Source of the DNA: VAZQ01 sp036502925
Lineage (GTDB): Bacteria > Pseudomonadota > Alphaproteobacteria > Rhizobiales > Xanthobacteraceae
Assembly: GCA_036502925.1 (NCBI GenBank)
Contig: DASXXS010000270.1
Span: 1-31,166, forward strand
Length of the DNA stretch: 31,166 bases
Direction of reading: 5' to 3'
The notes below the pieces were generated by a model. The model saw only the letters and a list, made by a program, of their open reading frames with translations. It searched no databases and was not told where the DNA came from. Both the position numbers and the translations under genes were made by a program. Below are positions 1 through 8,225 of the stretch, piece after piece (the first letter of the stretch is position 1; each line of letters starts with the position of its first letter).

Positions 1-302
1 GCATCGGTGAGCCGGCTGTCGGTCACCACCATGTCGAGGATGGGCTGCGCCTCCCCGGCGACGGCGTCCCAGACGCCGATCGCCTGGAACAACCGCTGGG
101 CCGCCGCCACGATGGCGGAGGCGCGCGGGTCGCTCGGCACCCGCTCGAGCGCCGGGTCGGCGACCGTGACCGAGAAGCTTCCGCCCAGCCCTTGTCGCAG
201 CGCCACCGCGAGCGCCAGTCCGGCGACCCCGGCCCCGCCGATAAGGACGTCGATCCGACCGTCAATCCCGTGGTCCTGCGCCTGGTCCAACGCCAAATCC
301 AT
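1..302 (-). CDS. UbiH/UbiF/COQ6-type FAD-dependent hydroxylase, 5' part only
   Basis: Partial gene: the first about 100 codons, running off the left edge. Read on the minus strand from the ATG at 302, it gives a short leader followed by a beta-alpha-beta dinucleotide-binding motif (DVLIGGAGVAGLALAVALR, about residues 18-36). Further on are the family-like stretches DPRASAIVAAAQRLF and IGVWDAV, then PILDMVVTDSRL near the cut. This is the N-terminus of the class A flavin monooxygenases that hydroxylate the ubiquinone ring (UbiH/UbiF/VisC/COQ6). Which ring position it acts on cannot be judged from this part. GGGAG sits directly against the ATG, which is too close for an ideal ribosome site, so the start is provisional. 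It is divergent from the thioesterase gene, with about 150 bases between. Family is sure; the exact gene symbol is not. Confidence 0.8.
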   Translation of the reverse strand, partial: MDLALDQAQDHGIDGRIDVLIGGAGVAGLALAVALRQGLGGSFSVTVADPALERVPSDPRASAIVAAAQRLFQAIGVWDAVAGEAQPILDMVVTDSRLTD

Positions 303-456
303 CTCCCGATTCGCATGGTGCGGACCACGCTCGTCCCGGCCTTGAGCCGCCACCACATCATAGCAGTCTCGCCGGCTTGACTTCGAGGCCGGCGCGCGCG
401 TCACTGGCCGGCCCCGAACTGCGCGGCTTCAACTGCGCCATCCCAGAAGGAAGCCG

Positions 457-1329
457 ATGTCCTCCGCGGTTCAAGACCTCCTGGCCGTCCTCGATCTCGA
501 GCCGCTCGAAGTCAATCTGTTTCGCGGGCGTTCGCCCCAGGACGTGTGGCAGCGGGTGTTCGGCGGCCAAGTGGTGGGGCAGGCCCTGGTGGCGGCCTGC
601 CGCACGGTCGATGTGGCGTCGCGCCCGCCGCATTCGCTGCACGCCTATTTTCTGCTGCCGGGCGATCCCAAGGTGCCGATCATCTATGAGGTGGACCGCA
701 TCCGCGACGGCAAGAGCTTCGCCACCCGGCGGGTCATCGCCATCCAGCACGGACAGGCGATCTTCTCCATGGCGGTGTCGTTCCATGGCGACGAGCCGGG
801 CTTGAGCCATCAGGCCAAGATGCCGGACGTGCCGAAGCCGGACGAGCTGCCGAGCGAAAGCGAGATCAGGAAGCGCATAATGCCGCTGATGCCGGAGCCG
901 GTACGGCGCTATTACGAGCGGCCGCGGCCGATTGAGCTGCGCGTGGTCGAGTTCGACCGCTATCTCGGCAAGCCCATCGAAAATGGCCGCTTCCATGTCT
1001 GGATCCGCGCCACCGGGCCGCTGCCCGACGAGCCCGCGATCCATCGATGCGTGCTCGCCTATGCGTCCGACATGACGCTGCTCGATGCGGCCCTCATCCC
1101 GCACGGGCGCAGCGTGTTCGACAAGACCATCATGGCGGCCAGCCTCGATCACGCGCTCTGGTTCCACCGGCCATGCCGCGCCGACGAATGGCTCCTGTAC
1201 GCCCAGGACAGCCCCAACCTGGCCGGGGGGCGCGGATTTTCCCGCGGCCTCATCTTTGCCGGCGACGGAACGCTGGTGGCCTCGGTGGCACAGGAGGGTC
1301 TGCTGCGGGAGCGCCGCGCCGACGCCTGA
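457..1329 (+). CDS. tesB: Acyl-CoA thioesterase II (TesB)
   Basis: Hydrolyses acyl-CoA to free fatty acid and CoA; cytosolic double-hotdog enzyme. The 290-residue length fits TesB. The N-terminal hotdog has FRGRSPQDVWQRVFGGQVVGQAL (shown here only as landmarks FRGRS and FGGQVVGQ, residues 22-42). The second hotdog has YASDMTLLDAALIPHG (202-217), LDHALWFHRP (230-239) and VAQEGLLR (277-284). By comparison with E. coli TesB, the Asp-Thr-Gln active-site network maps to D205, S229 and Q279, so Ser replaces Thr. The start at 457 follows AGAAGGAAG at a good distance. Its TGA overlaps an ATG of the next frame (TGATG), but the following TPR gene more likely starts further down. Confident family call. 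Confidence 0.95.
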   Translation: MSSAVQDLLAVLDLEPLEVNLFRGRSPQDVWQRVFGGQVVGQALVAACRTVDVASRPPHSLHAYFLLPGDPKVPIIYEVDRIRDGKSFATRRVIAIQHGQAIFSMAVSFHGDEPGLSHQAKMPDVPKPDELPSESEIRKRIMPLMPEPVRRYYERPRPIELRVVEFDRYLGKPIENGRFHVWIRATGPLPDEPAIHRCVLAYASDMTLLDAALIPHGRSVFDKTIMAASLDHALWFHRPCRADEWLLYAQDSPNLAGGRGFSRGLIFAGDGTLVASVAQEGLLRERRADA

Positions 1330-1391
1330 TGCCGACGCTCAAGACCGTTGCTTCCGCGCCATTGCTCCGCCAATCTGCGGCCGGGATTGAA

Positions 1392-2762
1392 ATGTCGGGC
1401 GCCAACGTGAACACAGCATCGCAACGCCATCGCAGCCTTTGCTTCGCAGCAATCGCCTTGAGTGTCATGGCGTGGCTCGCGCCGGCGCCGGGGGCCGCGC
1501 AGGCGCCCGCCCTTTGCGGGACGGGAGCGCCCGACGGCTGGATCGCGGCCTGCGGCACCATCATCGATAATGCGCGCGAAAGCATCCAGAACCGGGTGCG
1601 GGCGCTGAAGTTTCGCGGCCTCGCGCACTACCGCGGCGGCGACATCGAGCGCGCCGCCGCCGATTTCACCGCCGCCACCACGCTCGCGCCCGACGACCCG
1701 GAGGGTTGGATCGATCTCGGCATGATGCGCCAGACCCGCGGCGATTTCGACGGCGCCATCGCCGATTACGACAAGGCGGTCGCGCTCGATCCCGCCTCCT
1801 GGGTGGCGCATGTCAATCGCGGCAATGCGCTGCGCTTGAAGACCGATCCGGCCGCCGCCATCGCCGAATACAATATCGCGCTCGGCCTCAAGCCGGATCT
1901 GAATTCCGCACTGCGCGGGCGCGGGATGGCGCGCCAGATGCAAGGCGACCTCGCCGGCGCCATCGCGGACGCGACCTCAGCCTTGCAGCTCGAGCCGCGC
2001 GACGCCGAGGCGCTCATCGATCGCGGCAACGCGTTTCGCCGTCTCGGCAATGCCGACAAGGCGCTCGCCGATTACGAGGCGGCGACCACGGCCGCGCCCG
2101 ACCACGCGGGCGCCTGGCTCGACCACGGCGCGCTCCTGATGCAGCAGGGCAGCATCGATGCCGCCATCGCGAGCTTCGACAAGACCATCGCGCTCAATCC
2201 GAGAAGCGTCGAGGGCTACAACAATCGCGGCACGGCGGAGAGCCAGAACGGCGATTTCGCGCGCGCGGCGACGGATCTGGACACGGCCGTGAGGCTCGGC
2301 CCCGGTTACGAAGGCGCCTACGGCAATCGCGGCTTCGTGCGCCTGGCGCTCGGCGACTTCGCGGGCGCGGCCGCCGATTTCGACGCGCTCGCAAGCCGTG
2401 AGCCCGGCGATCCCTATCGGGTGCTCTGGCGGCATTTGGCGCACATGCGGGCCGGCATGGCGGACGACGGCTTTGCGCGCGAGGCCGCGGCCTTGGGGAC
2501 GGGCCCATGGCCCGGCCCGCTGCTGGGCCTCTTTGCCGGATCGCTCGATCGCGAAAAGATCATGGCCATGGCGGCGGAGGTCGAGCCCGCGCAGCGGGCC
2601 GAACGGCGCTGCGAGATCGTGTTTTATGTCGGCGAATACGCGCTCACCAAAGACGACCGCGCCGCGGCGGCTCCGCTCCTGCGCGAGGCCGCGGCATCCT
2701 GCCCGGTCGGGTTCCTCGAACGCGTGGGCGCCATGGGCGAGTTGAAGCGCCTGCAACCCTGA
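1392..2762 (+). CDS. Exported tetratricopeptide-repeat protein, unknown function
   Basis: About 456 residues. The N-terminus has basic residues, a hydrophobic stretch (LCFAAIALSVMAWLAPAPG) and an AQA-type cleavage site, so it looks like a Sec signal peptide for the periplasm. Then come about eight consecutive 34-residue TPR units, each with G-D-x-x-x-A-x-x-D and a closing A-L-x-P pattern (GDFDGAIADYDKAVALDP is a clear example). A non-TPR tail of about 120 residues holds two Cys. TPR arrays are protein-binding scaffolds; no partner can be named. I chose the ATG at 1392 because it puts the signal peptide near the N-terminus; an in-frame ATG at 1329 would overlap the tesB stop and add 21 residues. 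Probably co-transcribed with tesB. Confidence 0.8.
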   Translation: MSGANVNTASQRHRSLCFAAIALSVMAWLAPAPGAAQAPALCGTGAPDGWIAACGTIIDNARESIQNRVRALKFRGLAHYRGGDIERAAADFTAATTLAPDDPEGWIDLGMMRQTRGDFDGAIADYDKAVALDPASWVAHVNRGNALRLKTDPAAAIAEYNIALGLKPDLNSALRGRGMARQMQGDLAGAIADATSALQLEPRDAEALIDRGNAFRRLGNADKALADYEAATTAAPDHAGAWLDHGALLMQQGSIDAAIASFDKTIALNPRSVEGYNNRGTAESQNGDFARAATDLDTAVRLGPGYEGAYGNRGFVRLALGDFAGAAADFDALASREPGDPYRVLWRHLAHMRAGMADDGFAREAAALGTGPWPGPLLGLFAGSLDREKIMAMAAEVEPAQRAERRCEIVFYVGEYALTKDDRAAAAPLLREAAASCPVGFLERVGAMGELKRLQP

Positions 2763-2805
2763 CCGATTCATTGTTCCGGCAACCCGCGGCACAGCCGGTG
2801 ACAAG

Positions 2806-2838
2806 GCCGCAAGCGGCTGCGCGCCTTTTTTGGCGCGC
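2806..2838 (+). terminator. Possible terminator after the TPR gene
   Basis: GCCGCAAGCGGC (2806-2817) is a small hairpin. It is followed by GCGCGCC (2819-2825), six T (2826-2831) and GGCGCGC (2832-2838), a perfect 7-bp stem with a T-only loop. RNA could stop at the T run after the first hairpin, or the second stem could compete with it. Seen in sequence; the function is inferred. The rest of the 2763-3020 gap shows no convincing gene or promoter. Confidence 0.35.
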
Positions 2839-3020
2839 CCGCGGCTGGCACCGCCGATTGTTGGGGGGATTGCGCGCAGGGGGGGATCGCGCCTAGGCTA
2901 TCGCCATGATTGCCGGCCCTTTCTCCCAACCGGCAAGCAAACACGGCCGATGGTTGAACTCAGCGACGCACGATTTAGCAGCCTCACGACTCTACAGCCC
3001 CGCAACTCGGTGGACGATCC

Positions 3021-3359
3021 ATGAAGCTGGTCACTGCCATCATCAAACCATTCAAGCTCGATGAAGTGCGCGACGCGCTCGCCGGCATCGGGGCGCAAGG
3101 CATGACGGTGACCGAGGTCAAAGGCTTCGGACGTCAGAAGGGGCACACCGAAATCTACCGCGGCGCCGAATATGTGGTGAACATGTTGCCCAAGATCCGG
3201 ATCGACATCGCGGTCGACTCCGATCAGGCCGCCCGGGTGATCTCCACCATCGTCAGCGCGGCCAAGACCGGCCAGATCGGCGACGGCAAGATTTTCGTCA
3301 GCCCGATCGAGCACGCGCTGCGCATCCGCACCGGCGAGACCGACCGGGACGCGATCTAA
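3021..3359 (+). CDS. glnK: PII nitrogen-regulatory protein, GlnK/GlnB type
   Basis: 112 residues, exactly the family length. PII trimers sense 2-oxoglutarate and ATP/ADP and signal nitrogen status to targets such as GlnE, NtrB and the AmtB ammonium channel. The T-loop KGHTEIYRGAEYVVNMLPK (40-58) carries Tyr51, the residue uridylylated by GlnD. The N-terminus MKLVTAIIKPFKLDEV and the TGQIGDGKIFV stretch (B-loop) are canonical. MKLV is more usual in GlnK than in GlnB, so I lean to glnK. The start follows GGTGGA at 6 bases. Oddity: no amtB is present on either side, although glnK is usually paired with amtB and related bacteria carry glnK-amtB pairs at this place between tesB and ftsK. I found no good sigma-54 promoter upstream. 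Confidence 0.93.
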   Translation: MKLVTAIIKPFKLDEVRDALAGIGAQGMTVTEVKGFGRQKGHTEIYRGAEYVVNMLPKIRIDIAVDSDQAARVISTIVSAAKTGQIGDGKIFVSPIEHALRIRTGETDRDAI

Positions 3360-3397
3360 CTCGGGCATTGGAGTGGGACCTGCGCCCATTCGAGAGA

Positions 3398-3415
3398 CCC
3401 CGGCTCGCGCCGGGG
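3398..3415 (+). terminator. Hairpin after glnK (no T-run)
   Basis: CCCCGGC-TCGC-GCCGGGG is a perfect 7-bp GC stem with a four-base loop, 39 bases after the glnK stop. No T tract follows, so it may stabilise the 3' end or act with Rho rather than being a classical intrinsic terminator. Confidence 0.4.
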
Positions 3416-3480
3416 CCGCTGGCTTCTGGGATGCGACAGCTTCGGAAAAACAGGCTTCTGGGGCCTGCTGCGGGCGATGG

Positions 3481-3496
3481 TTAAACGGGTCTTAAC
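3481..3496 (+). promoter_or_regulatory. CtrA-type binding box TTAA-N7-TTAAC
   Basis: TTAAACGGGTCTTAAC matches the full CtrA consensus (TTAA, seven bases, TTAAC) with no mismatch. It lies about 140 bases before the likely start of the aminotransferase gene, which leads into ftsK. CtrA is the alphaproteobacterial cell-cycle regulator. The match is seen directly; binding and regulation are inferred. Confidence 0.5.
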
Positions 3497-3549
3497 CTCG
3501 GCGCACCTATGGTATCGATACGATCGTGCGGCGGATGTGCGCGCCGCTG

Positions 3550-3620
3550 GAGCATGATCCCAAAAAGCCTGCCACCGCGAAAGCGGGGGTGGACACCGGT
3601 TTTCGGAAAAGATCATGCGC
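3550..3620. repeat. Intergenic palindromic repeat (GCATGATC ... GATCATGC)
   Basis: GCATGATC (3552-3559) and GATCATGC (3611-3618) are perfect inverted arms. Between them lie an AAAAA block, a CCACC...GGTGG inner stem, and CACCGGTTTTCGGAAAA. I recall near-identical GAGCATGATCC...ACCGGTTTTCGGAAAAGATCATGC elements scattered in Bradyrhizobium and related genomes. This one has extra bases between the halves. It sits between the CtrA box and the aminotransferase start, and could form a hairpin in the 5' leader. Confidence 0.65.
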
Positions 3621-3634
3621 CCCGCTCCAAACCG

Positions 3635-4852
3635 ATGTTCATGACCGCCGCCGAACGCGAGCCGCCTCCTGCGCCAGCCCGGGCCGCCAACAGCCGCTCG
3701 CCCTTCGTGCGGCTGCGCGAGCTCCTGGGCGACACGCAGCCCGGCAAGCCGGCGATCAGCCTGGCGGTGGGCGAGCCGCAGCACCCGGTACCTGTTTTCG
3801 TGGGGCCGGTGCTGGCCGCCCATATCGACGAGTTCGGCCGCTATCCGATGAACAAAGGCATCGAGCCATTCTGCCGCGCCGCTGCCGATTGGCTCGGCCG
3901 CCGATTCGCGTTGCCGCAGGCATTGGACCCCGACACCGAGGTCCTGGTGCTCAATGGGACCCGCGAAGGGCTGTTCCTGGCCGCCATCGCGGCCCGCAAC
4001 TGGGTCAGCGGCCGAGTCGGCCGCCCCGCCATTCTCATGCCCAATCCGTTCTATGCGGCCTACGCGGCCGGCGCGGTGGCGGCCGATTGCGAGCCGGTCT
4101 ACCTGCCGGCCACGGCCGCGACCGGATTTCTGCCCGATCTCGATGCGCTGCCGGAGAGCCTGCTCGCCCGCACGGTCGCGTTCTATATCGCGTCCCCGGC
4201 CAATCCCCAGGGGGCGGTGGCGTCAAAAGACTATCTGGGCCGCCTCGCCGGGCTCGCCCGGCGCTTCGGCTTCCTGGTCTTTTCCGACGAGTGCTATTCC
4301 GAAATCTATTCGCAGCACGCGCCGGCCGGGATGCTCGAAACGGCGGGCCCCGGCTTTGCCAATGTGATCGTGTTCCAGTCCCTCTCCAAGCGCTCGAACC
4401 TGCCCGGCCTGCGCGTCGGTTTCGCAGCCGGCGACCGGAAATTCCTCGCCCGCTTTCTCGATCTGCGCAATGTCGCGGCCCCGCAGGTCCCGGTTCCGGC
4501 CCAGCGGGTGGCCATCGCGGCCTATGCGGACGAGGCGCACGTAGAGGCCAACCGGCAGCTCTACCGGCAGAAATTCGATCTGGCGGATCAGATCGTCGGC
4601 AACCGCTACGGCTATCGGCGCCCCGCCGGCGGCTTCTTTCTCTGGCTCGACGTGTCGGCGCAGGGTGGCGACGAGGCCGCCGCGCTGCGGCTGTGGCGGG
4701 ACGCCGGCCTGCGGGTCGTTCCGGGCCGCTATCTGGCTCAGCCGCAAGCCGACGGCAGCAATCCGGGCGAAGGCTTCATTCGGGTCGCCATGGTGCATGA
4801 CCATGACACCACCGCCGAGGCTTTGCATCGCCTGGTCGCGGCGCTGGGTTGA
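3635..4852 (+). CDS. dapC: Class I/II PLP aminotransferase, DapC-like (succinyldiaminopimelate transaminase)
   Basis: About 405 residues. Fold-type I aminotransferase with the PLP lysine in SLSKRSNLPGLR (K252), Asn190 in SPANPQG and Asp218/Tyr221 in FSDECYSEIY. SKRSN-x-PGLR is typical of the DapC group, which transfers an amino group from glutamate to N-succinyl-2-amino-6-ketopimelate in lysine and meso-diaminopimelate synthesis; exact substrate is inferred. The reading frame stays open upstream to 3509, but that stretch is the palindromic repeat and not protein-like, so I start at the ATG at 3635 (or 3641). The stop is 11 bases before the ftsK ATG, so the two are very likely co-transcribed. 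Supply of diaminopimelate for the wall next to a division gene makes sense. Confidence 0.85.
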   Translation: MFMTAAEREPPPAPARAANSRSPFVRLRELLGDTQPGKPAISLAVGEPQHPVPVFVGPVLAAHIDEFGRYPMNKGIEPFCRAAADWLGRRFALPQALDPDTEVLVLNGTREGLFLAAIAARNWVSGRVGRPAILMPNPFYAAYAAGAVAADCEPVYLPATAATGFLPDLDALPESLLARTVAFYIASPANPQGAVASKDYLGRLAGLARRFGFLVFSDECYSEIYSQHAPAGMLETAGPGFANVIVFQSLSKRSNLPGLRVGFAAGDRKFLARFLDLRNVAAPQVPVPAQRVAIAAYADEAHVEANRQLYRQKFDLADQIVGNRYGYRRPAGGFFLWLDVSAQGGDEAAALRLWRDAGLRVVPGRYLAQPQADGSNPGEGFIRVAMVHDHDTTAEALHRLVAALG

Positions 4853-4863
4853 AGGCAGGGGCC

Positions 4864-7281
4864 ATGCCGGCAATCAACCAAAGCTTCGACAGCCTCTCCT
4901 TCCTGTCTGACGGCCTGCGCGACATGGTGCACCGCCGCCTGCGCGAGATGCTCGGTATCGTCCTGGTCGTGGCCGCGATCCTGCTGGCGGCCGCGCTCGC
5001 CAGCTGGTCGGTGCAGGATCCGAGCTTGAGCCACGCCACCGTCAATCCGGTGCGCAATCTGCTCGGCCTGCCGGGTGCCATCATGGCCGATCTCATGATG
5101 CAGCTCTTGGGCCTGGGCGCGCTTGCGCTGGTGCTGCCGATCGCGGCCTGGGGCTGGCGCCTCGCCAGCCATCGGGCGCTCCGCCGCGAATGGCTGCGGG
5201 CCGCGGTCTGGATCATCGGCGTGCTGCTGGCCTCCAGCTTTGCGTCCTGCCTGCCGCCCAGCCATGCCTGGCCGTTGCCGGCCGGCCTCGGCGGGGTCGT
5301 CGGTGACGGCTTGCTGCGCGGCGCCTTGCGGCTTGCGCACGGATACCTGCCCGGATGGGACCGCAGCTTGGTGGCGTCGGTTGCGGGCGGCGGTGCGTTT
5401 CTGGCGCTGGCGCTCGCCTGCGGATTCGGCTGGCATGAGCGGTCCGAGCCCGACGCCGAGGCGGACGACGACACTCGTGAGCGCGGCGAACGCGCGGAGC
5501 CACGCGCTTCGATCTCGCTCGGCTGGATCGTGCATGGCCTGCTCAGCCTCAAGTGGCGGATCACGCGCTGGCTGGTGCTGCGGCGGTCCGGCTATGTGGC
5601 GACGCGGCGGAACGCGCCGCAGGGCCGGGTCGAGCCGCGCATGCAGGAGGTCAGCCGCGTCCCGCTGGCGCCCGATATCGAGGACGATGAGGCCGAGGAG
5701 GAAGAAGACGAGCCGGCGGCTGCGCCGCGCAAGCCGCGGGCCGCGCCGCGGGCGCGGCGATCGAGCGGCGGCTATACGCCGCCTTCGCTCACTCTCCTGA
5801 CCGCGCCCAGGGCGAACGACCGCAGCACCATGAGCGCCGAAGCCATCGAGGCCAATGCGACTGCGCTCGAAAGCGTGCTCGGCGATTTCGGCGTGCGCGG
5901 CGAGATCATCAACGCGCGGCCGGGGCCGGTGGTCACGCTCTACGAGCTCGAGCCGGCGCCAGGCATCAAATCGTCGCGCGTGATCGGGCTGGCCGACGAT
6001 ATCGCGCGCTCGATGAGCGCGCTGTCCGCGCGCGTCGCCGTGGTGGCAGGCCGCAACGCCATCGGCATCGAGCTGCCCAATCCGACGCGCGAGAAGGTCT
6101 ATCTGCGCGAGCTTCTGGCCAGCGACAATTACCAGGATTCAAGCGCCAAGCTGCCGCTCTGTCTCGGCAAGACCATCGGCGGCGAGGAGGTCATCGTCGA
6201 TCTCTCCCGCATGCCGCATCTCCTGATCGCCGGCACCACCGGCTCCGGCAAATCGGTCGCCATCAACACGATGATTCTCAGCCTGCTGTACCGGCTGCCC
6301 CCCGAGCAGTGCCGGCTCATCATGGTCGATCCGAAAATGCTGGAGCTGTCGGTCTATGACGGCATTCCACATCTGCTTACCCCGGTGGTGACCGATCCGA
6401 AGAAGGCGGTGGTGGCGCTCAAATGGGCGGTGCGCGAGATGGAGGAGCGCTACCGCAAGATGTCGAAGCTCGGAGTGCGCAACATCGACGGCTACAATGC
6501 CCGCGTGACGGATGCCGGCAGCAAAGGCGAAAGTCTCACCCGCACCGTCCATACGGGTTACGACAAGGAAACCGGCGAGGCGATCTACGAGGAAGAGCAG
6601 CTCGAGCTCGAGACGCTGCCGCAGATCGTGGTGATCGTGGACGAGATGGCCGACCTGATGATGGTCGCCGGCAAGGATATCGAAGGGGCGGTGCAGCGGC
6701 TCGCCCAGATGGCGCGCGCGGCCGGGCTGCATGTGATCCTGGCCACGCAACGGCCGTCGGTCGATGTCATTACCGGGACCATCAAGGCGAATTTCCCGAC
6801 CCGCATCTCATTCCAGGTCACCTCCAAGATCGACAGCCGCACGATTCTCGGCGAGCAGGGTGCCGAGCAGCTCTTGGGACAGGGCGACATGCTCTACATG
6901 GCGGGCGGCGGCCGCATCAGCCGCGTCCACGGCCCGTTCGTCTCCGACGAGGAGGTCGAGAAGATCGTCCGCCACCTCAAGACGCAGGGCACCCCGCAAT
7001 ACCTCGAAGCGGTCACCGCCGGCGGCGACGAGGACGACGAGGACGGCGCGGTGTTCGACGCGACCGGAATGGGCGCTCCCGACGCGACCGATCTCTATCA
7101 GCAGGCGGTGCAGATCGTGCTGCGCGATCGCAAGGCCTCGACCAGCTACATTCAGCGGCGCCTGCAGATCGGCTACAACCGGGCAGCCTCGATCATGGAG
7201 CGGATGGAGCAGGAGGGCGTGGTCGGGCAGCCCAACCACGCCGGCAAGCGCGAAATCCTGATGGGCGGCGAGGCCGAGTAG
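4864..7281 (+). CDS. ftsK: DNA translocase FtsK
   Basis: About 805 residues. FtsK anchors at the septum and pumps DNA towards dif during chromosome dimer resolution. The N-terminus has about four hydrophobic membrane segments within the first 195 residues, followed by an acidic and Pro/Ala/Arg-rich linker (about 195-315). The motor has Walker A GTTGSGKS (457-464), Walker B VIVDEMADL (around D593) and ATQRPSVDVITGTIKANFPTR. The final 65 residues form the winged-helix gamma domain (YIQRRLQIGYNRAA) that reads KOPS. The linker is shorter than in E. coli, as is normal for this group. The start at 4864 follows AAGGCAGGGG; an in-frame TTG at 4849 would overlap the dapC stop and is less likely. Confidence 0.97.
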   Translation: MPAINQSFDSLSFLSDGLRDMVHRRLREMLGIVLVVAAILLAAALASWSVQDPSLSHATVNPVRNLLGLPGAIMADLMMQLLGLGALALVLPIAAWGWRLASHRALRREWLRAAVWIIGVLLASSFASCLPPSHAWPLPAGLGGVVGDGLLRGALRLAHGYLPGWDRSLVASVAGGGAFLALALACGFGWHERSEPDAEADDDTRERGERAEPRASISLGWIVHGLLSLKWRITRWLVLRRSGYVATRRNAPQGRVEPRMQEVSRVPLAPDIEDDEAEEEEDEPAAAPRKPRAAPRARRSSGGYTPPSLTLLTAPRANDRSTMSAEAIEANATALESVLGDFGVRGEIINARPGPVVTLYELEPAPGIKSSRVIGLADDIARSMSALSARVAVVAGRNAIGIELPNPTREKVYLRELLASDNYQDSSAKLPLCLGKTIGGEEVIVDLSRMPHLLIAGTTGSGKSVAINTMILSLLYRLPPEQCRLIMVDPKMLELSVYDGIPHLLTPVVTDPKKAVVALKWAVREMEERYRKMSKLGVRNIDGYNARVTDAGSKGESLTRTVHTGYDKETGEAIYEEEQLELETLPQIVVIVDEMADLMMVAGKDIEGAVQRLAQMARAAGLHVILATQRPSVDVITGTIKANFPTRISFQVTSKIDSRTILGEQGAEQLLGQGDMLYMAGGGRISRVHGPFVSDEEVEKIVRHLKTQGTPQYLEAVTAGGDEDDEDGAVFDATGMGAPDATDLYQQAVQIVLRDRKASTSYIQRRLQIGYNRAASIMERMEQEGVVGQPNHAGKREILMGGEAE

Positions 7282-7412
7282 CGGTATAAGAATCAATCAG
7301 CTCGATCGACTGGAATTCGGCGGACGAAAGCCGTTATATGGCCATATGCGCCGGTTAGCGGACCAGCCGGGCGGGGGGACACCGCAAAGCGGAACCGAAG
7401 GCGGAGAACGAC

Positions 7413-8219
7413 ATGGCGGCTATGCGCCAGGCGGCATGGATTGCGGTCTTGGTGTCCGGGTGGCTCGCCGGCGCCGCGGTCGTGGCCGCGCAAACCATTC
7501 CGTTGCCGACGCCGGCGCCGGCCCCCAAGGACAGATCGGCGCCCGCGCCCTCTTCCACCCAATCCGCCGCGCCGGCGCCGTCCGCGGGACCGAGCATTTC
7601 GACCTTCCTGGACTCGCTCAACGCGCTCAATCCCTTCAGCGGAAAGTCCAACCGTCCGGCCACCGATCCGTCGACTTTCGATGCCAAGCAGCGCGCCCTC
7701 GTCAACCGGGTGAGCGCCTATCTGACCAGCGTGCAAGTGCTGACCGGCAATTTCGTGCAGATCGGTCCCGATGGCCGGCGCACCACCGGTCATCTGTTCA
7801 TTCAGAAGCCCGGCAAGGTGCGCTTCGAATACGACCCGCCGAGCCCGATCGACATCATCGCCGACGGGACGCAGGTGGTGGTGCGCGACCGCCAGCTGGC
7901 GACCCAGGATCTCTATCCGCTGTCGCAGACGCCGCTGCGCTTCCTGCTCGCCGACCGCATCGACCTCCTGCAGGACACCAACGTGGTCGGGGTCACGGCC
8001 GATGACACCTTCGTCAGCGTCCTCATCGAGGAGAAACAGGCGTTCGTCGGCACCAATCGCCTGCTGATGATGTTCGATTCCAAGGACTTCAAGCTCAAGC
8101 AATGGACCGTTACCGACGTCCAGGGCTTCGACACCACGATCGCGGTCTCCAATCTCGACACCTCGAAGCGGCCGGACCCCAATCTGTTCCGGTTCGACTA
8201 TACGCATTACGTGCAGTAG
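7413..8219 (+). CDS. lolA: Outer-membrane lipoprotein carrier protein LolA family
   Basis: 268 residues. N-terminal signal peptide (hydrophobic core WIAVLVSGWLAGAAVV, AA cleavage), then a Pro/Ala-rich stretch to about residue 60. The LolA domain follows, with VQVLTGNFVQIGPDGRRTTGHLFIQKPG split here into landmarks LTGNFVQ and GHLFIQKPGKVRFEY. The LolA domain ferries lipoproteins across the periplasm in a hydrophobic cavity. The added Pro/Ala leader makes it longer than E. coli LolA, as is common in rhizobia. The ATG follows GGAGAA. xthA starts only 6 bases after its stop, so the two probably share an mRNA. The gap before it holds the perfect palindrome ATATGGCCATAT at 7336-7347. Confidence 0.9.
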   Translation: MAAMRQAAWIAVLVSGWLAGAAVVAAQTIPLPTPAPAPKDRSAPAPSSTQSAAPAPSAGPSISTFLDSLNALNPFSGKSNRPATDPSTFDAKQRALVNRVSAYLTSVQVLTGNFVQIGPDGRRTTGHLFIQKPGKVRFEYDPPSPIDIIADGTQVVVRDRQLATQDLYPLSQTPLRFLLADRIDLLQDTNVVGVTADDTFVSVLIEEKQAFVGTNRLLMMFDSKDFKLKQWTVTDVQGFDTTIAVSNLDTSKRPDPNLFRFDYTHYVQ

Positions 8220-8225
8220 GAAATC

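Noticed and set aside
2845..2865. Sigma-54 promoter (TGGCAC ... TTG) for glnK
   Set aside because: TGGCAC is present but no GC dinucleotide lies at the required distance; the downstream half does not fit.
2830..3024. Small open frame of 64 codons before glnK
   Set aside because: No ribosome site, overlaps the glnK start, and the composition is not protein-like.
3509..3634. N-terminal extension of the aminotransferase by about 42 residues
   Set aside because: The stretch is the palindromic repeat, has no resemblance to DapC N-termini, and the ATG at 3635 gives a normal family length.
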